Of a DNA stretch of 64,000 bases, positions 46,391 to 57,860 are shown one piece after another. Source of the DNA: Tetracladium setigerum (taxonomy: Eukaryota > Ascomycota > Leotiomycetes > Helotiales); assembly GCA_031472005.1 (NCBI GenBank), contig PZJY01000004.1, positions 904,556-968,555 of the forward strand, written 5' to 3'. The first letter of the stretch is position 1. Every line of letters begins with the position of its first letter. The notes below the pieces were generated by a model that did no database searches, was not told the origin of the DNA, and saw nothing but the letters and a program-made list of their open reading frames with translations. Made by a program: the position numbers and the translations under genes.

Positions 46391-47674
46391 CTACCTATCA
46401 TGATCCTCATCCTTCCCCGGCCACATAATCTCCCTATCCCAAACAGCCTTCCCATGAAAAAAAGCCACAAAAAGCCACAAAATCACCAAAACAATCGTAC
46501 ACACACTCCCGATCCAGAGAACAACCGCACTTCCTAACACTTCCCCAATCTTAATCGTCGCAATGGTGAATCCAACATTCGGGAAAATCAACCCCCACCA
46601 TCCTAGGTGAAAAGTCATCTGTTTGACACCCTGAAGCACCGCGATCAACGAGAGACAGAAGAACCAGAATGCGACGGACCAGAGAAATAATGCCATGACT
46701 ATTGCAATCACTTGGAGGTAGTCTGAGATGAGTTCTGGTTTGGAGACACCATTGATCGTCCCATACGCGGGGAAGACTCGCACACTCGCCTGCGCCATAC
46801 CGATGATTGCTAGAGCAGTGAAACTCGGTGGACCAACAGCAATGAACATTCCAGGTCTCGCGTTCGGATCCGGTAATCCTCGAGTGATAAGTCTCGCGAT
46901 GTATTGCGCATACATCAACGTAGCCACCATCAGCCCCAACCCCTGAAACGTAAGTCCCGCAACGAGAATATTAAGCGAGTGCGCCACAGGCTGGTCTTTG
47001 GCAATAGTGCTGGCTATGGTGCCGGAGAGCATGATGGGGAATATGGGGAGCATCCATGAGGGCGTGATGTTATGGAGATCCATGTGGCGCTTTGTCGTAA
47101 AGAGTTGGTAGTACACGATTACGGCGACGAGAAAGGAGCCAGCGCAGTAGATCCAGAAGAGGATTCTGATTGTGGTGATGAGCCATGGTCCGGAGTGAGG
47201 TACGCCGTGCTTTTGCATGTTGTTGATGATGGTCGCGATGGAGAGCCATACCGTTGCGAATGAGAGGGATTCGGCGGGGTGGGAGAGCGAGGATTTGAGG
47301 GTTCCTGGGAACATGATGAAGCGAGCTGTAATGCCTATCTATGTAATCATTAGATCTCGTGATTTTAAATCTTATCTTGAATATTGAGGAACACCTACGC
47401 TGAAGAAACTGAAAATAACTAAATTAAGGATAAAGACGATGTCGCCAAGGACAGAGAGGCCGCGAAATGTGTGCGGCTGCTCCGATAGGAGAAGTGCCAA
47501 ACCACCTGTGGCCATTGTACACGAAAAGGAATTCCATGTTATGTGATTTATTCTCCCACGTAAACTGACTTTTGAGAGTCTTGAAGGCGAATCTATGGAT
47601 CCTGGTGATGATGGTGTTGCAGCTTTTTCAAAAACCTTGAGGTTGCTGCTTGAAGATTCGGCGGAGTAGTTCAT
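46391..47674 (-). CDS. TDT-family carrier (malate/C4-dicarboxylate or sulfite transporter type)
   Basis: Exons 47674-47399 and 47338-46391 join in phase 0 to 407 residues. About ten hydrophobic helices are present. Family motifs include WNSFSCTMATGGLALLL near the start, TPSWMLPIFPIMLSGTIAS, GPPSFTALAIIGMA and HLGWWGLIFPNVGFTIA. The tellurite-resistance/dicarboxylate transporter (TDT) family contains malate permease Mae1 and sulfite pump Ssu1. The sequence does not let me choose between them. The N terminus before the first helix is a Ser-rich cytosolic tail of about 45 residues. The intron has a GTAGGT donor and a CTAAT branch. Confidence 0.88.
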
Positions 47675-48791
47675 TGCCAGTTGATAAGGACAGTGTTCAC
47701 GAATACAGAGAAGTTGATGGGTTGAATTTGAAGGGATGATTGCTCGCCACGCAGTTTATATATGATTGAACACGAAGATTTGTCAAATTGTCACGCAAGT
47801 ATGTAAACAATGGTCGAGAAATATCTCATGCTTTTGCGCTTTATCCCGCGCTTGCCACAAACTCGTTTGCTGAATAATTGCCTTGGCGTTATCGTTGATA
47901 TCTCGCTTATGTGGCGAATCAGACCATCTGGAGCCTTTGTTGATGTTTTTGGGCGTGGGGGTGTGCATGTGTGTTGGTCTTCTGCTTGCGGATGGAGATG
48001 GATGAGGGCACAACCTTCAAATCACAAAACACATTCAATGTCATGGGCATGAAGTAGACTTGATTGGGTCGGACTGAGCGAGGCTAGATAGGTAATGTAG
48101 GTAGTATACAAACAGTCTTGACTGCACGAGGCTAGGTACAGCACGTACTGCCTCACATGGAATATTCTCTGTTGTTCTCACAGAAGAAAGGTTCACTTCG
48201 AAGATAATTTCATTAATTTTTTATGCCTGCTTCTGTCAACCAAACTCATAGTAGTTTGCAAGTCAAGCAACTGACTTCCCATCATCTCATCCATATCACT
48301 ACCTAATCTCAACCCAGCTCAACCTCAACTAGAAAAACCAACATGCCAGCAATTCGGCATCACAATATTTACAAGAAAACCTCGTCTTCAAAACTTCTGC
48401 CGCATCACACAGCAAACATCCACGCTAAATCACCCACCGTTCTCGTCTGATCGACGAACATAGGGATAGGCTTAAAGAAAGAAAAGGAAACCACTTCCTC
48501 CGTTAAATAGGTAGGTCATGGTCTCATCATATTTGGTATCGTAAACAAATTTGGGAACGAGAGAAATAAATAGAGCAAGCGAGCCGCCGGCCATCCATCC
48601 CCCCACTCCTTCCAGATCAAGCAATTAAAACAGATCCATCCATCCACCCCAACGCCATAGGCAACAAGCAATTGAAATGGGGCGTCCAATTCAAAATGCA
48701 AAAAGAAAGCCGCAACAGATCCATATATTTTCCGCCAAAGACGCCCCAGAAGTGCTCGGTGTTTATTGGTAATGCAAATGACAGTGGAATT
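47675..48791. other. 1.1-kb spacer, no gene
   Basis: This stretch holds the promoter of the TDT gene (divergent from nothing recognisable) and the 3' side of the Bye1-like gene. A TAGGTAATGTAGGTAG patch occurs near 48090. Short open frames are not convincing. Confidence 0.45.
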
Positions 48792-51457
48792 CTATGATTG
48801 GTTTCGCTCGCCGCCATTCTGATTCTGAGTATCAGCTGCCATGCGCTGTTCTAGGAAAGTGCTGAGGTATTGCAGGTCTTGCCTGGCACGAGGATCTTCA
48901 TCGAGAATGTCGCGGATGATCTTCCATTCTACCTCGCGCATATGGTAGGCTTGGGGCATAAGGAAGGCGACTGTTGGGTCGTGCACTCTACTTCCCAGAA
49001 TGCGGTAGGCGTTTGCTTCACCTTCGCGTTGGGCAGCTTCGTTGGGGGAATTGGTCTGCGGGAGGTGCATTGGGAGGGGGCACCTTGTTGTTGGGGAGCA
49101 GATGGGAATGCTCCTTGGGGATTGATGGGTGACATTGCTGGACCAAGGCCGGAGATTGACATTTGTCGTTGTGGTTGAGTTACTATTGGTGACCTGGGGT
49201 CTGAAACGCCGTCCAAACCGTGTGGAGGGAGTGCTGGAGGGACGTAGTCGTTGCGGATGACGAGAGCGACGATTATAGAGGCTTCCGGACGGTTTTCGGA
49301 CATCCTGTGACCTTCCAGGTTGATAATGAAGTCGGGGAGTTTGGCAGGACTTGGGAGAACTGGAATCAGGTAGGTATCTCGGATATTGCCTACGCCCTTG
49401 TTTGCGAAAACACCATAACGGTTTTTGGCGATGAAATAGTTGCAGAGATTCTTCACGTCCTGATTAGATGCCTCGCTTTGGGGTATGATCTCAACAACTA
49501 CAACGTCAGTCTGAGGACTGTAACGCAAGCTGCACAAATACTCGTTCGCCTGCTCCTGACTAATTCGACCAGCAATCTTAAGCTCCGCTTGTAGGAGGTC
49601 CTTCCAATTGTTCGTCTTGCTGAGGTCTGCGCCGGCGACATGTTTGGCGGTGGCTGGGAATTTTGCGACAGAGTCCATCACTACAGTTCCCTTCCAGACG
49701 GTATTGGGATCTTCGGCGTACTCAGCTGGCGAGTAGGGTGGCGAATCATTGCCCTCATCGTCTTGCAGCATCCGATCAATGTCAGGATCGTCTCCAGCGC
49801 CTTGATTGACTTGGGGTGCTACAGCAGTCGAAGGTCGGCGAGGGTGCTGGGAGGTGGTGGGCGACTGGACACTTGAAAAAACCTTGGCAATATCAAAATT
49901 GTTCTCCGATGCCTTGCGCTCTGGACGAGGCTTGGTGTCGATATTCAATGGCTTCTTGGTTTCGGTGTTGACTTGGCTGTCGTCTCGTAATCTATAATCT
50001 TCCAGACTATCAGGAAGCTCAACCTCGTTTCCAGGCGAATTCTCTCGGGAACGAACTGCCATGTCTGCATTAGGATCCAGCATACTTCGTCGTCGAGATG
50101 TCGACATTGTGCTGTCATTGGCAACTGCAAAGTTATCCTCTTCGACCAGCTCCTCGCCCTTGTGTGTTCGTCGGACCCTCGGGCCATCTTCATTGACCAT
50201 AATGGATTGTTTGTCTGCACGGGCCTTCATCTCTGTTCTCTCGCGCTTCATCTCACTACTTAACATGTCATCCGAGGTCATCACAGCCAAAGCTTGTGTC
50301 GAGATTGTCCGTACGAGAAGGCCTGTGCTTAACTCGTGGTTTGATTTTAGGTTAGCCGCGATAGCTCGAGCTTGTTTACCATACGCCGACTTGTCAGGAT
50401 GGGTCTTCCAGACGGCATCTTCGATCTGGATTGCAAGTCGTTCTCCTTTCGCCTCCTTCGTATCTCCAGGGCTGAGAACATAGACGTTAGTCTTAATCGC
50501 CAACTCAATTCTGCTGATCAAGGGTTTGGTGAGAAGTTTAGCGACAGCCCTCGACTTGCCTCGAGCTCGGCAATCTTTAGTGGTAGGCCAGTCGGAGGTG
50601 ATTTTGGCGCCGGTGTTGGCTTGGGGGCAGGTGATGATTTGTTAAGGGGAGTAGATGGGGCATTCGCTGTCTTTTGCTTTTTCGTTTGGGGCTCCTGTTG
50701 AATAGTTAGCTTTGCACTAGAGACATACAAGGAAAACTTACTTTGGCGATGTCTTTATCATGCGAATCATCCCTTGTGCTTCTCTTTGCGCTTCCCAGCT
50801 TTGGTGTGCTTTCCTTTTTGTCCTTCTTCACATCGATAGGACCGAAGGTGACTTGGCTTTGCCATTTGTGCTTTTGGGAGTCTCGAGTTTCTGATCGCTG
50901 GCCCGCTTTCCCTTGCCCTTCTTTCCTTTCTTCTTGGCCGCCTCTTCTTCCGCCTTCATCTGCTCGTACTTATGGCGGCGTTCTACCCAAAGCTGCTCGC
51001 CCTTTGCCATGGCATCAAGTAGAGGCTTGTGGAATTCCGGGCCACACTGTTCGCAGAGGTACTTATCCGGAGTATCTTCTTCGAAGGTGCTAACGCCAAC
51101 GCAAACATTATGTTGCCAGACGCCACATGTATCGCATGCGATCCATGGCTCTTCGTCAGTATCGCTCGACTCTACAGTACCACAGACGCAACGGATAACT
51201 TCAACTTCTTCCTCCTCTTCCTTCTGCTGTTGTGCCGCCTTCTTGGACTTCTTGTTGGCCTTCTTCTTTGGCGGCTCGGCGGCATGATCGAGGACATCGT
51301 GACTCTTTGTATGCTGGCCCTTGGTCGCGCGGTAGGATCTCCGAGGTTCATCTGAGGAGAATGGGTTAGCTCTCTGCCACTTGGTGTTTTGATGGTGAGA
51401 TGGAGCTCGACAAGGCTTCAATGCCCCGCGCGCCGGAGTGATTTGCTTACCAGCCAT
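48792..51457 (-). CDS. BYE1: Bye1-like transcription elongation factor (PHD, TFIIS core, SPOC)
   Basis: Exons 51457-51451 (MAG, split codon), 51351-50742 and 50694-48792 total about 840 residues. Splicing after seven bases gives MADEPRRSYRATKGQH. Residues about 57-107 form a C4HC3 PHD finger (CVCGTVESSDTDEEPWIACD, GVWQHNVCVG, YLCEQCG), likely reading H3K4me3. A TFIIS central domain follows (SRIELAIKTNVY, SAYGKQARAIAANLKSN), then a SPOC domain (TVWKGTVVMDSVAKFPATAK, LCNYFIAKNRYGVF). Bye1 proteins bind RNA polymerase II during early elongation. The coding frame steps by -1 three times, at AAA (50858), CCC (50548) and GGGGG (49076). Restoring one base at each makes the two large exons exact multiples of three, so these are almost certainly sequence errors. 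The gene is head-to-head with the ZNF830 homologue. Confidence 0.9.
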
Positions 51458-52258
51458 GATGGGCGATTGATTGTACGGTACTGTACTGGATTGTACTGGA
51501 ATGAAGGTGATATGGAGGTTCACAGATCGTGTTCTCGCGCTTTCTACAGGGAGGAAATGGGCGGATGGATTGATTTCAAATGCGCGTTTCTCACGCGATC
51601 ACACTGATTCTGGCTCTACAGAAAAGCTAGAAATGGCGCAGAAAGGCACCAGGCACAATACAGAAGCGCGCAAACACAGGAGCTGTTCAGATAGACCACG
51701 GAGGTCTCGTGTTCGTCCTCGTTCTGCCGGTGGTACCCCCGCCCAGAGAAAAAAGAGGCTGCGGTGGTCGCGACGATAGCGGGTGTTGATCTTGCTCAGA
51801 TCGCGCGCCTTTGCCACTCAATTTGAAGCTTTCGAGTCGGCCGAAGCTAGCAGAGGGTATCGCAATGATGTCGCGACGGTGTAAGGAAAGTCTTTCGGGG
51901 TTGGGGAGGTTAGCGGGTAGTGGTGGTTGAGAGTTGGGGGAGGTTGATGCTGAAGATTTGGGGAGGAGAGCTTGCTTGCGAGAGGAACTCCGATGTGACT
52001 TCGATCGCCTCTCAAATTTAGAGTTGGGATGGCGGGGCACACGTGATTATTGACTCTTGGCTCTTGGCATCTTGAAGCTCAGAACCCCAAAATAATGTAT
52101 CAGCTTCAGCTCCATGGCGGTTAGTTTATGTTCTCAAACACCATTCCAGCAAACACATTCATTGAGTCCTCTGGTCTAGTACGGACTGCTTTGATCTTCT
52201 AATACTGCTGCTACCACCACAACCACCACCGCAACCACAGTTCCACCGAATCTAAACC
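51458..52258. promoter_or_regulatory. bidirectional promoter between two nuclear housekeeping genes
   Basis: About 800 bp separates the divergent starts at 51457 and 52259. Open frames here (up to 117 residues) are GC-driven and unlikely to be genes. Confidence 0.5.
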
Positions 52259-53110
52259 ATGGCCGACGTTCGATCCCTCCTCAAGAACGAACGAGCAGCA
52301 CGTCGAATCCAGCACAAGTACGCCAGTTACTCAACCACTGGGTCCCTCCTCTGCATAGTTTGCCGACTTCAACTGAAGAGTGATTCATTATGGGAAGGAC
52401 ACCTGCGGTCTCCAGGGCACGTTATGCGAGCTTCGAAAGCGGAGGAGAGTCGAGAAGTTACAGTGGTGCCTACTCCAGATCCCCCATTGCACAACAATGG
52501 CAACAACAAGAAGAGGAAAGCGAGCGAGGAAGATGAAAGTACTCGAAAACGAACGAAACCTGTTGAAGGGGTCCCGGAAGGTTTCTTTGACACAACGCAG
52601 GAAATCGCAGAAGCTCGTCCCTCTCTACCCTCTCCAACCACTGAAATTCAGATTCCCTCCCGACCTGCGACTCCCTCGAAGCCAGTTCAGGAAATACCCA
52701 AACGAGCAGATGTGGACGAGGATGAGTGGGCAGCATTTGAAGCAGACATTGCGGCTGCAGATGTACAAGTTGTAAACGAGGATGCTGTAATCTCTGCCCC
52801 AGCAATGACAGCAGCGGAACTAGTTCAGAAGTCACTAGAAGAAACAAATGCACAGAGAAAGGAGAGGGCCGAAGCGGAGATAGAAGGGGATAAGGAGGAT
52901 GCTGCCAGGAAGATGGAGGAAGAACTGGATGAGATGGAAAACTTGGAACAGAGGGTCAAGAAAATGAGGGAGAAGCGGGAAGAGCTAAGGAAGAAGGAGA
53001 GTTTGGCAGGATTGAAACGACCGGAAGCTCCCGTTACTTCTCCTCCAATACTGGATGAGGAGGACGATGACGATGAAGATGATGTTGACGACTGGATGGG
53101 TTTACCATAA
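52259..53110 (+). CDS. ZNF830/CCDC16-like zinc finger, coiled-coil protein
   Basis: Intronless, 283 residues. ATG 52259 is in good context (AACCATGG). A single C2H2 zinc finger near the N terminus (Cys32, Cys35, His48, His54; SLWEGHLRSPGH) matches the finger of the metazoan ZNF830/CCDC16 family, which associates with the spliceosome. A charged, disordered middle with a KKRKAS basic patch (possible nuclear signal) follows, then an acidic DEDEWAAFE block. A long coiled coil (KMEEELDEMENLEQRVKKMR) and an acidic tail ending DDWMGLP complete the conserved layout of the family. The nuclear RNA-processing role is inferred from the family. Confidence 0.85.
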   Translation: MADVRSLLKNERAARRIQHKYASYSTTGSLLCIVCRLQLKSDSLWEGHLRSPGHVMRASKAEESREVTVVPTPDPPLHNNGNNKKRKASEEDESTRKRTKPVEGVPEGFFDTTQEIAEARPSLPSPTTEIQIPSRPATPSKPVQEIPKRADVDEDEWAAFEADIAAADVQVVNEDAVISAPAMTAAELVQKSLEETNAQRKERAEAEIEGDKEDAARKMEEELDEMENLEQRVKKMREKREELRKKESLAGLKRPEAPVTSPPILDEEDDDDEDDVDDWMGLP

Positions 53111-53426
53111 AGAAGTTTTCCGACCAGATATTGATCTGAGAGGCGTATCAACAAATCGTCTCGAATCAAAGTTGTAAGAATATAGAATAGAACTCATTAC
53201 CCTATTATTTGCACTTTCACAACATGAAAAATATGGAGTATCAACACTGTAGTGTACACGAACAAGTATTTGCTTACAAAAAAGCAAGATACAAGATCAT
53301 CGCCATATCTAGGATCCATATTTTTTCCACTTCAAAAGACAATTTTCATGTTCATGTTCATCTTAATTTTTATTTCTATTAACCCAATATAATAATATAT
53401 CATCTCTAACTAGCGGAAGAAAGAAC
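53111..53426. other. spacer at the boundary of the accessory island
   Basis: This 316-bp AT-rich stretch lies downstream of the ZNF830 homologue. No gene. Repeat-rich DNA begins after it. Confidence 0.4.
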
Positions 53427-53572
53427 TTACCATTCCCCTCTGTCTTTAGGAACGCCTGTCCCTGCGCCCTGAGACTGCCCCTGCGCTGCAACGAGACGTA
53501 GAGGATCTACCGGAACGTCCCGCTTCCCGACATCCTTCAAGTCTTTCAGCGAGCGACCTTTGATCCCCAATA
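53427..53572 (-). pseudogene. orphan C-terminal exon fragment, unidentified
   Basis: On the minus strand about 48 codons read as protein: GIKGRSLKDLKDVGKRDVPV, then DPLRLV and a Gly/Gln-rich end, GVPKDRGEW, closed by TAA at 53427. It looks like a real protein C terminus, but no upstream exon or start is visible and HET sequence begins 33 bp away. It may be a displaced gene end. The GTAAGT at its end could also be a splice donor. Identity unknown. Confidence 0.35.
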
Positions 53573-53604
53573 GTCACCTCTCAAACCTGTTACACTAACT
53601 AAGT

Positions 53605-54023
53605 ATGAATAGTCCTACCTCTTCACGGGATATGGCGTTCCTCACAATGATTGAGAACATGCAGAATCTCCGCGAGAATGCAGAAGTTACAGAAACGGGC
53701 AAGGCTTCTTCTGTAGGGACAACAACCGCTATTCACATATATGAGTCAACTCCTCTTGAGCCTTCGCGCCATGAGATCCGGTTGCTAACAGTACACGCTG
53801 GATGCTTCGCGGATTCAATACATTGTTCACTTACCCGTTGTTCATTAAACGACAGCCCGGAGTACGAGGCTCTCTCATACACCTGGGGCGATCCCAAGAT
53901 ACCTGAGCCAGTTCAGGTAGACGGGGAGACTTTTTATCAAACACGAAATCTGGAACTAGCTCTGCACCAACTCCGATAGGAAACTCACTCCCGAGTGCTT
54001 TAGGTTAATGCTATTTGCCTATA
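53605..54023 (+). pseudogene. HET-domain gene, N-terminal part, cut by an LTR
   Basis: From ATG 53605 the product reads as a HET protein: EIRLLTVHAGCF, SPEYEALSYTWGDPK, TRNLELALHQLR. TAG at 53977-53979 closes the frame. The same frame then gives ETHSRVL, a second TAG at 54001-54003, and VNAIC, matching the family motif LWVNAICIN with Trp replaced by TAG. The match ends exactly where an LTR begins with TG at 54024. The gene has therefore been split by a retroelement and carries two stops of the type left by C:G-to-T:A changes. The C-terminal HET fragment at 60787 is in the same orientation and may be its other part. Confidence 0.8.
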
Positions 54024-54292
54024 TGTTGATTAACACGAAGCGGAATAACACTAGAACCTGAGGTTTAGACCTCTCGTTTTTAAAGGGTTTCGTTTTACGT
54101 TAAGTTAAAGTTGGACGTTCGGGCCACGGGGTCTTGGTATCAGGTGACCGACCCGAGTTATATAGATCGCGTCGAGAGACCTCTTCCTTCTTCTTCTCTC
54201 CTTAGCTTGAGATTCTTGTACATAAGCCTCTCAATCGATTTTGCTCTTACGGACCTATTCACGCCGTTTACGGACCGTTTCGGACCGTAACA
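54024..54292 (+). mobile_element. LTR of a retrotransposon relic
   Basis: The 269-bp segment starts TGTTGATTAACACGAAG and ends CGGACCGTAACA, the TG...CA ends of an LTR. A TATA-like GTTATATAGATCG and an initiation-like GAGAGACCTC lie inside. Following DNA has a gag-like ATG at 54417, closed by stops within five codons, so the internal region is degenerate. The boundary with HET coding sequence is sharp. The family is not determined; a fixed target duplication could not be found because the right end is lost. Confidence 0.65.
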
Positions 54293-55352
54293 ATCCGTTG
54301 GCAGATCGTCTTGCTTCGTGCACTCACAGCTCCCCAGGTCCTTTACTGCTCCCGAGCCTCAAGCTCTTAGATCCTGCTGTTTACCAGGACCTGGTTTCCA
54401 TGTGACTTCTGTAGTCATGACAGCTAGTTAGAACAAATAGAACCCACCCCTCACCCTAGCCTATCTAGTCTCACTGCAGAAGAGTCTGGTATGTCATATA
54501 GTGAAGTAAATCGATATCGTATATTGAAGGCTTGTTACGAAGGAAAGAAGAAAGCTACCGATAACTAGGGAGTGGGAGGTCTGAATATATATAAGTCTAT
54601 AACAAGCCCGATGTGTCAGGGTGCCTATCCGTGCACTCAGCTCCGGCTGTCCTCGCGTGTTCCTCACGTGTCCCAGTGAACTAAACAGTGATAGCCATCA
54701 CAGAGTGGTGGTCGAGGAGTAGAAAGGACGGCGGAAGGGTAGATCGCTTTAGAGTTAGGTTGGCATATTAGCTTGGAGTATGGAAAGTAGAGTGGAAGAA
54801 AGGGAAGTTGAGTGTGGATAATGGGAAGTTTGTCGACTTATAGGCGCAAAGAAGTTGTGGAGATGTTAAAGACGCTTCGTCAGTGCTAGGAGTTTGATGG
54901 GGCTGAGGTACATATTTCCAAGACTGATCTTGCACAATCGCTCTCTCCCTCGCAGCGGCACGAATATACCCTTTAATAAGCAAGCTTATTAAGACACAGT
55001 TCAAATGCAGTATCTCTTGAAGGAGGTGTTTCCGTAAGCGTATTCTGACTTATCTACTCCAAATCTATGTGCTTTAAGATCTGTGGCTTCCAAACCGTCC
55101 TAAAATGGCAATTCGCTTCGCAATTGTGGGGCATTAGTAGCTACTGACGCTATGTGATTTTTTGTCGGCATCAAGAATTAGCTATCGATGTTCATTGGGG
55201 GAACTGTGCAAATGGCAAATACTGCTCAATAGTTCAACAACTATAAGTAGAGGCATTCTCCTATTTTCCATCGGGATCCTTCCAACCCTAAGCTCCACAA
55301 TATTCCAGTTCAGCAGAAGAATCAACAACAATAACCATCCATTTCTTGCAAC
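54293..55352. other. degenerate retroelement interior and promoter of HD gene
   Basis: The first few hundred bases look like a ruined retroelement 5' interior with frequent stops. The rest is unassigned and contains the upstream region of the HD-domain gene. An A/T hairpin-like AAGCAAGCTTATTAAG lies near 54980; a related AGCAAGCTTATTGAG occurs at about 62075. Confidence 0.4.
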
Positions 55353-56048
55353 ATGTCTTCTACACCACAAACTCGGGTGATCGCAGGTATCACAGTACCA
55401 AAGACGCCAGCCATTGAAGCATCCGTAGCTTATATCCGGGCTCACTCAAGCGACCTTACTTTCAACCACACCATGCGATCGTTTCTCTTCGGCTTCGCTA
55501 TTGCCTCGAAGTTACCTCATCTAAAGGAGCGAGACATTGAAGTCCATGCCGTCAGTTCTCTTCTGCATGATCTGGGCTGGGACAATACAGGAGAATTCAT
55601 ATCAAAGGACAAGCGATTTGAGGTTGACAGCGCAAATGCGGCTAGGGATTTCTTGCTTGGTTTGAAAGATGATGCTTGGGATAAGCACCGGGTGCAGCTT
55701 GTATGGGACTCGATTGCGCTTCATACCACTTCCAGCATCGCCCCTCACAAGGAGCCGGAGGTTGTTGCGTGTTGGTTGGGCATCATGGCCGATTTTCTTG
55801 GGCCGGATAGGTCGCCTGAAAAATCATTGACTTGGGCTGAGTTTGATGCTATCACGAAGGAGTATCCACGCCTGAAACTGGTGGCTGGGGTTAAGGAGCT
55901 GTTTTGCGAGTTCTGTAGGACCAAACCAGAAACAACGTATGATAACATGGTGGGCTCTTGGGGGGAGAAGTATGTCGAGGGGTATACCTTGACAGGGCGC
56001 AAGGCAGTAGACGTGTTTGATGCCTGCGATTTGTCGGATTCCTTTTGA
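55353..56048 (+). CDS. HD-domain hydrolase (cyanamide hydratase-like)
   Basis: Intronless, 231 residues, from ATG 55353 (MSSTPQTRVIAGI). The metal-binding HD pattern is complete: His39 in NHTMRSFLFG, His72-Asp73 in SSLLHDLGWD and a later Asp/His region (WDSIALHTT). This subgroup of HD proteins includes fungal and yeast cyanamide hydratases (Ddi2/3 type) that convert cyanamide to urea, but many relatives are uncharacterised. No signal peptide, so probably cytosolic. It lies intact inside a repeat-rich island between a broken HET gene and a Zn2Cys6 regulator transcribed towards it, with 75 bp between their stops. Confidence 0.85.
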   Translation: MSSTPQTRVIAGITVPKTPAIEASVAYIRAHSSDLTFNHTMRSFLFGFAIASKLPHLKERDIEVHAVSSLLHDLGWDNTGEFISKDKRFEVDSANAARDFLLGLKDDAWDKHRVQLVWDSIALHTTSSIAPHKEPEVVACWLGIMADFLGPDRSPEKSLTWAEFDAITKEYPRLKLVAGVKELFCEFCRTKPETTYDNMVGSWGEKYVEGYTLTGRKAVDVFDACDLSDSF

Positions 56049-56123
56049 GAGGCGTTGACTAGCATATTTCTTCCTTTCGGTAGAGCCAAATACTAGATCA
56101 GTCATTGCTTCAATTTCGTTGTG

Positions 56124-57765
56124 CTAAAGCTCATCACATCTGTTGAAACCTTGAACCAAGGGTTCAAAGTGCATTCCTGACCCAAACTCCCGGTATTCTT
56201 TCAGAGCCCATGTTGAGAAGATTGTACGACAAAAGCTTTCGGTGATTCCAGACGACCGTTCTACACCAGGTTGAAATGTTGAATACGCATAAGCTGCATC
56301 AATATAACCAGCGATTCGCGATAAGCGTTCGGGCAAATGCGAAACCCATGGCGGGTTAAAGTCGGGCTCAGTGGCGAAAAGCTTGCTCAAGGTGACGCTG
56401 ATATGAAGCTGTAAGGCCCAGCATTCAACTTGCAGCAAGACAAAATCATCGGATGGGAACTCTGATACCGGCACACAACAGATGCAAGAAAATCTGTCTG
56501 GAGGCTGGCAATCGCATATGACTTCCAGGTGCGGAAATTCACTGCAGAGCCATGATAAACGCCAGCTGCTGATTTCTTGTTCAATCGGCGAGACTTTATC
56601 AATCCAAATGCTTGTCGTTACTTCTGGACTTGAGTATAGATCCAAACTGTGAGTTGGCCACGACCTCAGTGAAACTCAATGCAAGGTCGTAAAGCTTGTC
56701 GCGCCACGTTTTTGGCTGAGATTCCCATGGAATACACACCCATTCATCTGTCAGAAGGAATGTGTGCTGATATCGTGACACTGCTAAGAATAGCTAAAAT
56801 ATTGTATTAGCACACCATAGCCAAGCAGTATTGTGTAGCTTACCCCCATTTCTCGAATCTTCTTGAAGACGAGATGAAACCCCGGAGTGGAGTAAAAATA
56901 AGGACCGGTTTTTCTCATCAAGGCCAGAGCTCCATCAAAATGTCCAGATTTGCCCCACCCAAAACTAGCAATATCTTCAGGTTGCATCAAGGATGCTTCG
57001 ATCAACGCGTAGACAGTAGAAATTACGGTCAGCATAGCGGTCGAGCCATTGTCATCTGTATTCTGTAAGAGATGTCTGTACATGCCAAGATTGTTATTAT
57101 ACGCTGTAAGACTGAGCACACGAAAGTCGCTGCTAGGCAAATCGAGCGAGAGACGGTGAGCGCTGAGGGCTACCAGAGATAGGTCCAGAGCCTTATTTCG
57201 ATGAGCGAGTACTGTACACCCTGGTGGCCAATAGTCTTTAGTCTGACAATAACTTGAGAGGAACGTCTGCCAAAGCGATTTGATATGCTGCTCGAAGTCG
57301 GGTTGTAAGGAAACGACATTTAGCCAGCTAGCTGTGGGTACACTAGAGGAAGAGGAAGACGAGACCTGATTCGCAGGCAGATCGCGGTAAAGATGCCGAG
57401 CTTCGCTGGCATCCGATAAATTAGAATTCATGGAAGCCTCGGAAGAGATCCTATTCCTGTTTCGTAATAGAACATTGGAAGCATCTAGATTAATAAAGAT
57501 CCTCGCATCGTCTGGAATGTAGCCGCCACATTGGCGATCGGCATTGGTACATACGAGGCAATTCGGCAGCGTTCTGTCACACTATTAATTATGCAGGTCA
57601 GATCGATTCCTCTCCATTGCGCGTCCGCCGCAAAAATTGGTGGGGGTTTCTTCTTACCCACCGCTTCCGTTGCCTGCATGAGAGACAAGCCCGTTTCGCA
57701 TGACCATCTGGGTGCTCTCTGCTGCTGTAGCTGCTGCCTAAAGTGTTGATGCATGAACTATCCAT
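56124..57765 (-). CDS. Zn2Cys6 transcription factor (frame interrupted once)
   Basis: Exons 57765-57658, 57581-56844 and 56793-56124. The zinc cluster is assembled by splicing: CLSCRQRKRW from exon 1 and CDRTLPNCLVCTNADRQC from exon 2 give Cys27, 30, 37, 44, 47 and 54 in perfect C-x2-C-x6-C-x6-C-x2-C-x6-C spacing. The rest resembles the second type of fungal-specific regulator domain (TAYNNNLGMYRHLLQNTDD, ALIEASLMQ). In exon 3 the frame closes at 56599. A +1 step at TTT (56644-56646) joins ANSQ to LDLYSSPEVTTSIWIDK, which continues to 56124. This is an extra T, an unseen small intron or a real break. It is convergent with the HD-domain gene, and the target genes are unknown. Confidence 0.8.
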
Positions 57766-57860
57766 TGTAAAGGAGCTACTGTCAATTTAGTAGATATAGA
57801 AGGAAATAATTAAAGGGATAGTTTCATGGGCTTAAATTGTTAAGTCGGCTGTTAGCTTAA

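Noticed and set aside
50500..50560. Programmed -1 ribosomal frameshifting in the Bye1-like gene
   Set aside because: Three breaks in one gene, none at an X-XXY-YYZ heptamer, plus similar breaks in unrelated genes argue for missing bases in homopolymers.
51687..52042. Short minus-strand open frames between the Bye1-like and ZNF830-like genes
   Set aside because: Ser/Pro/Arg-rich chance frames in a GC-rich bidirectional promoter.
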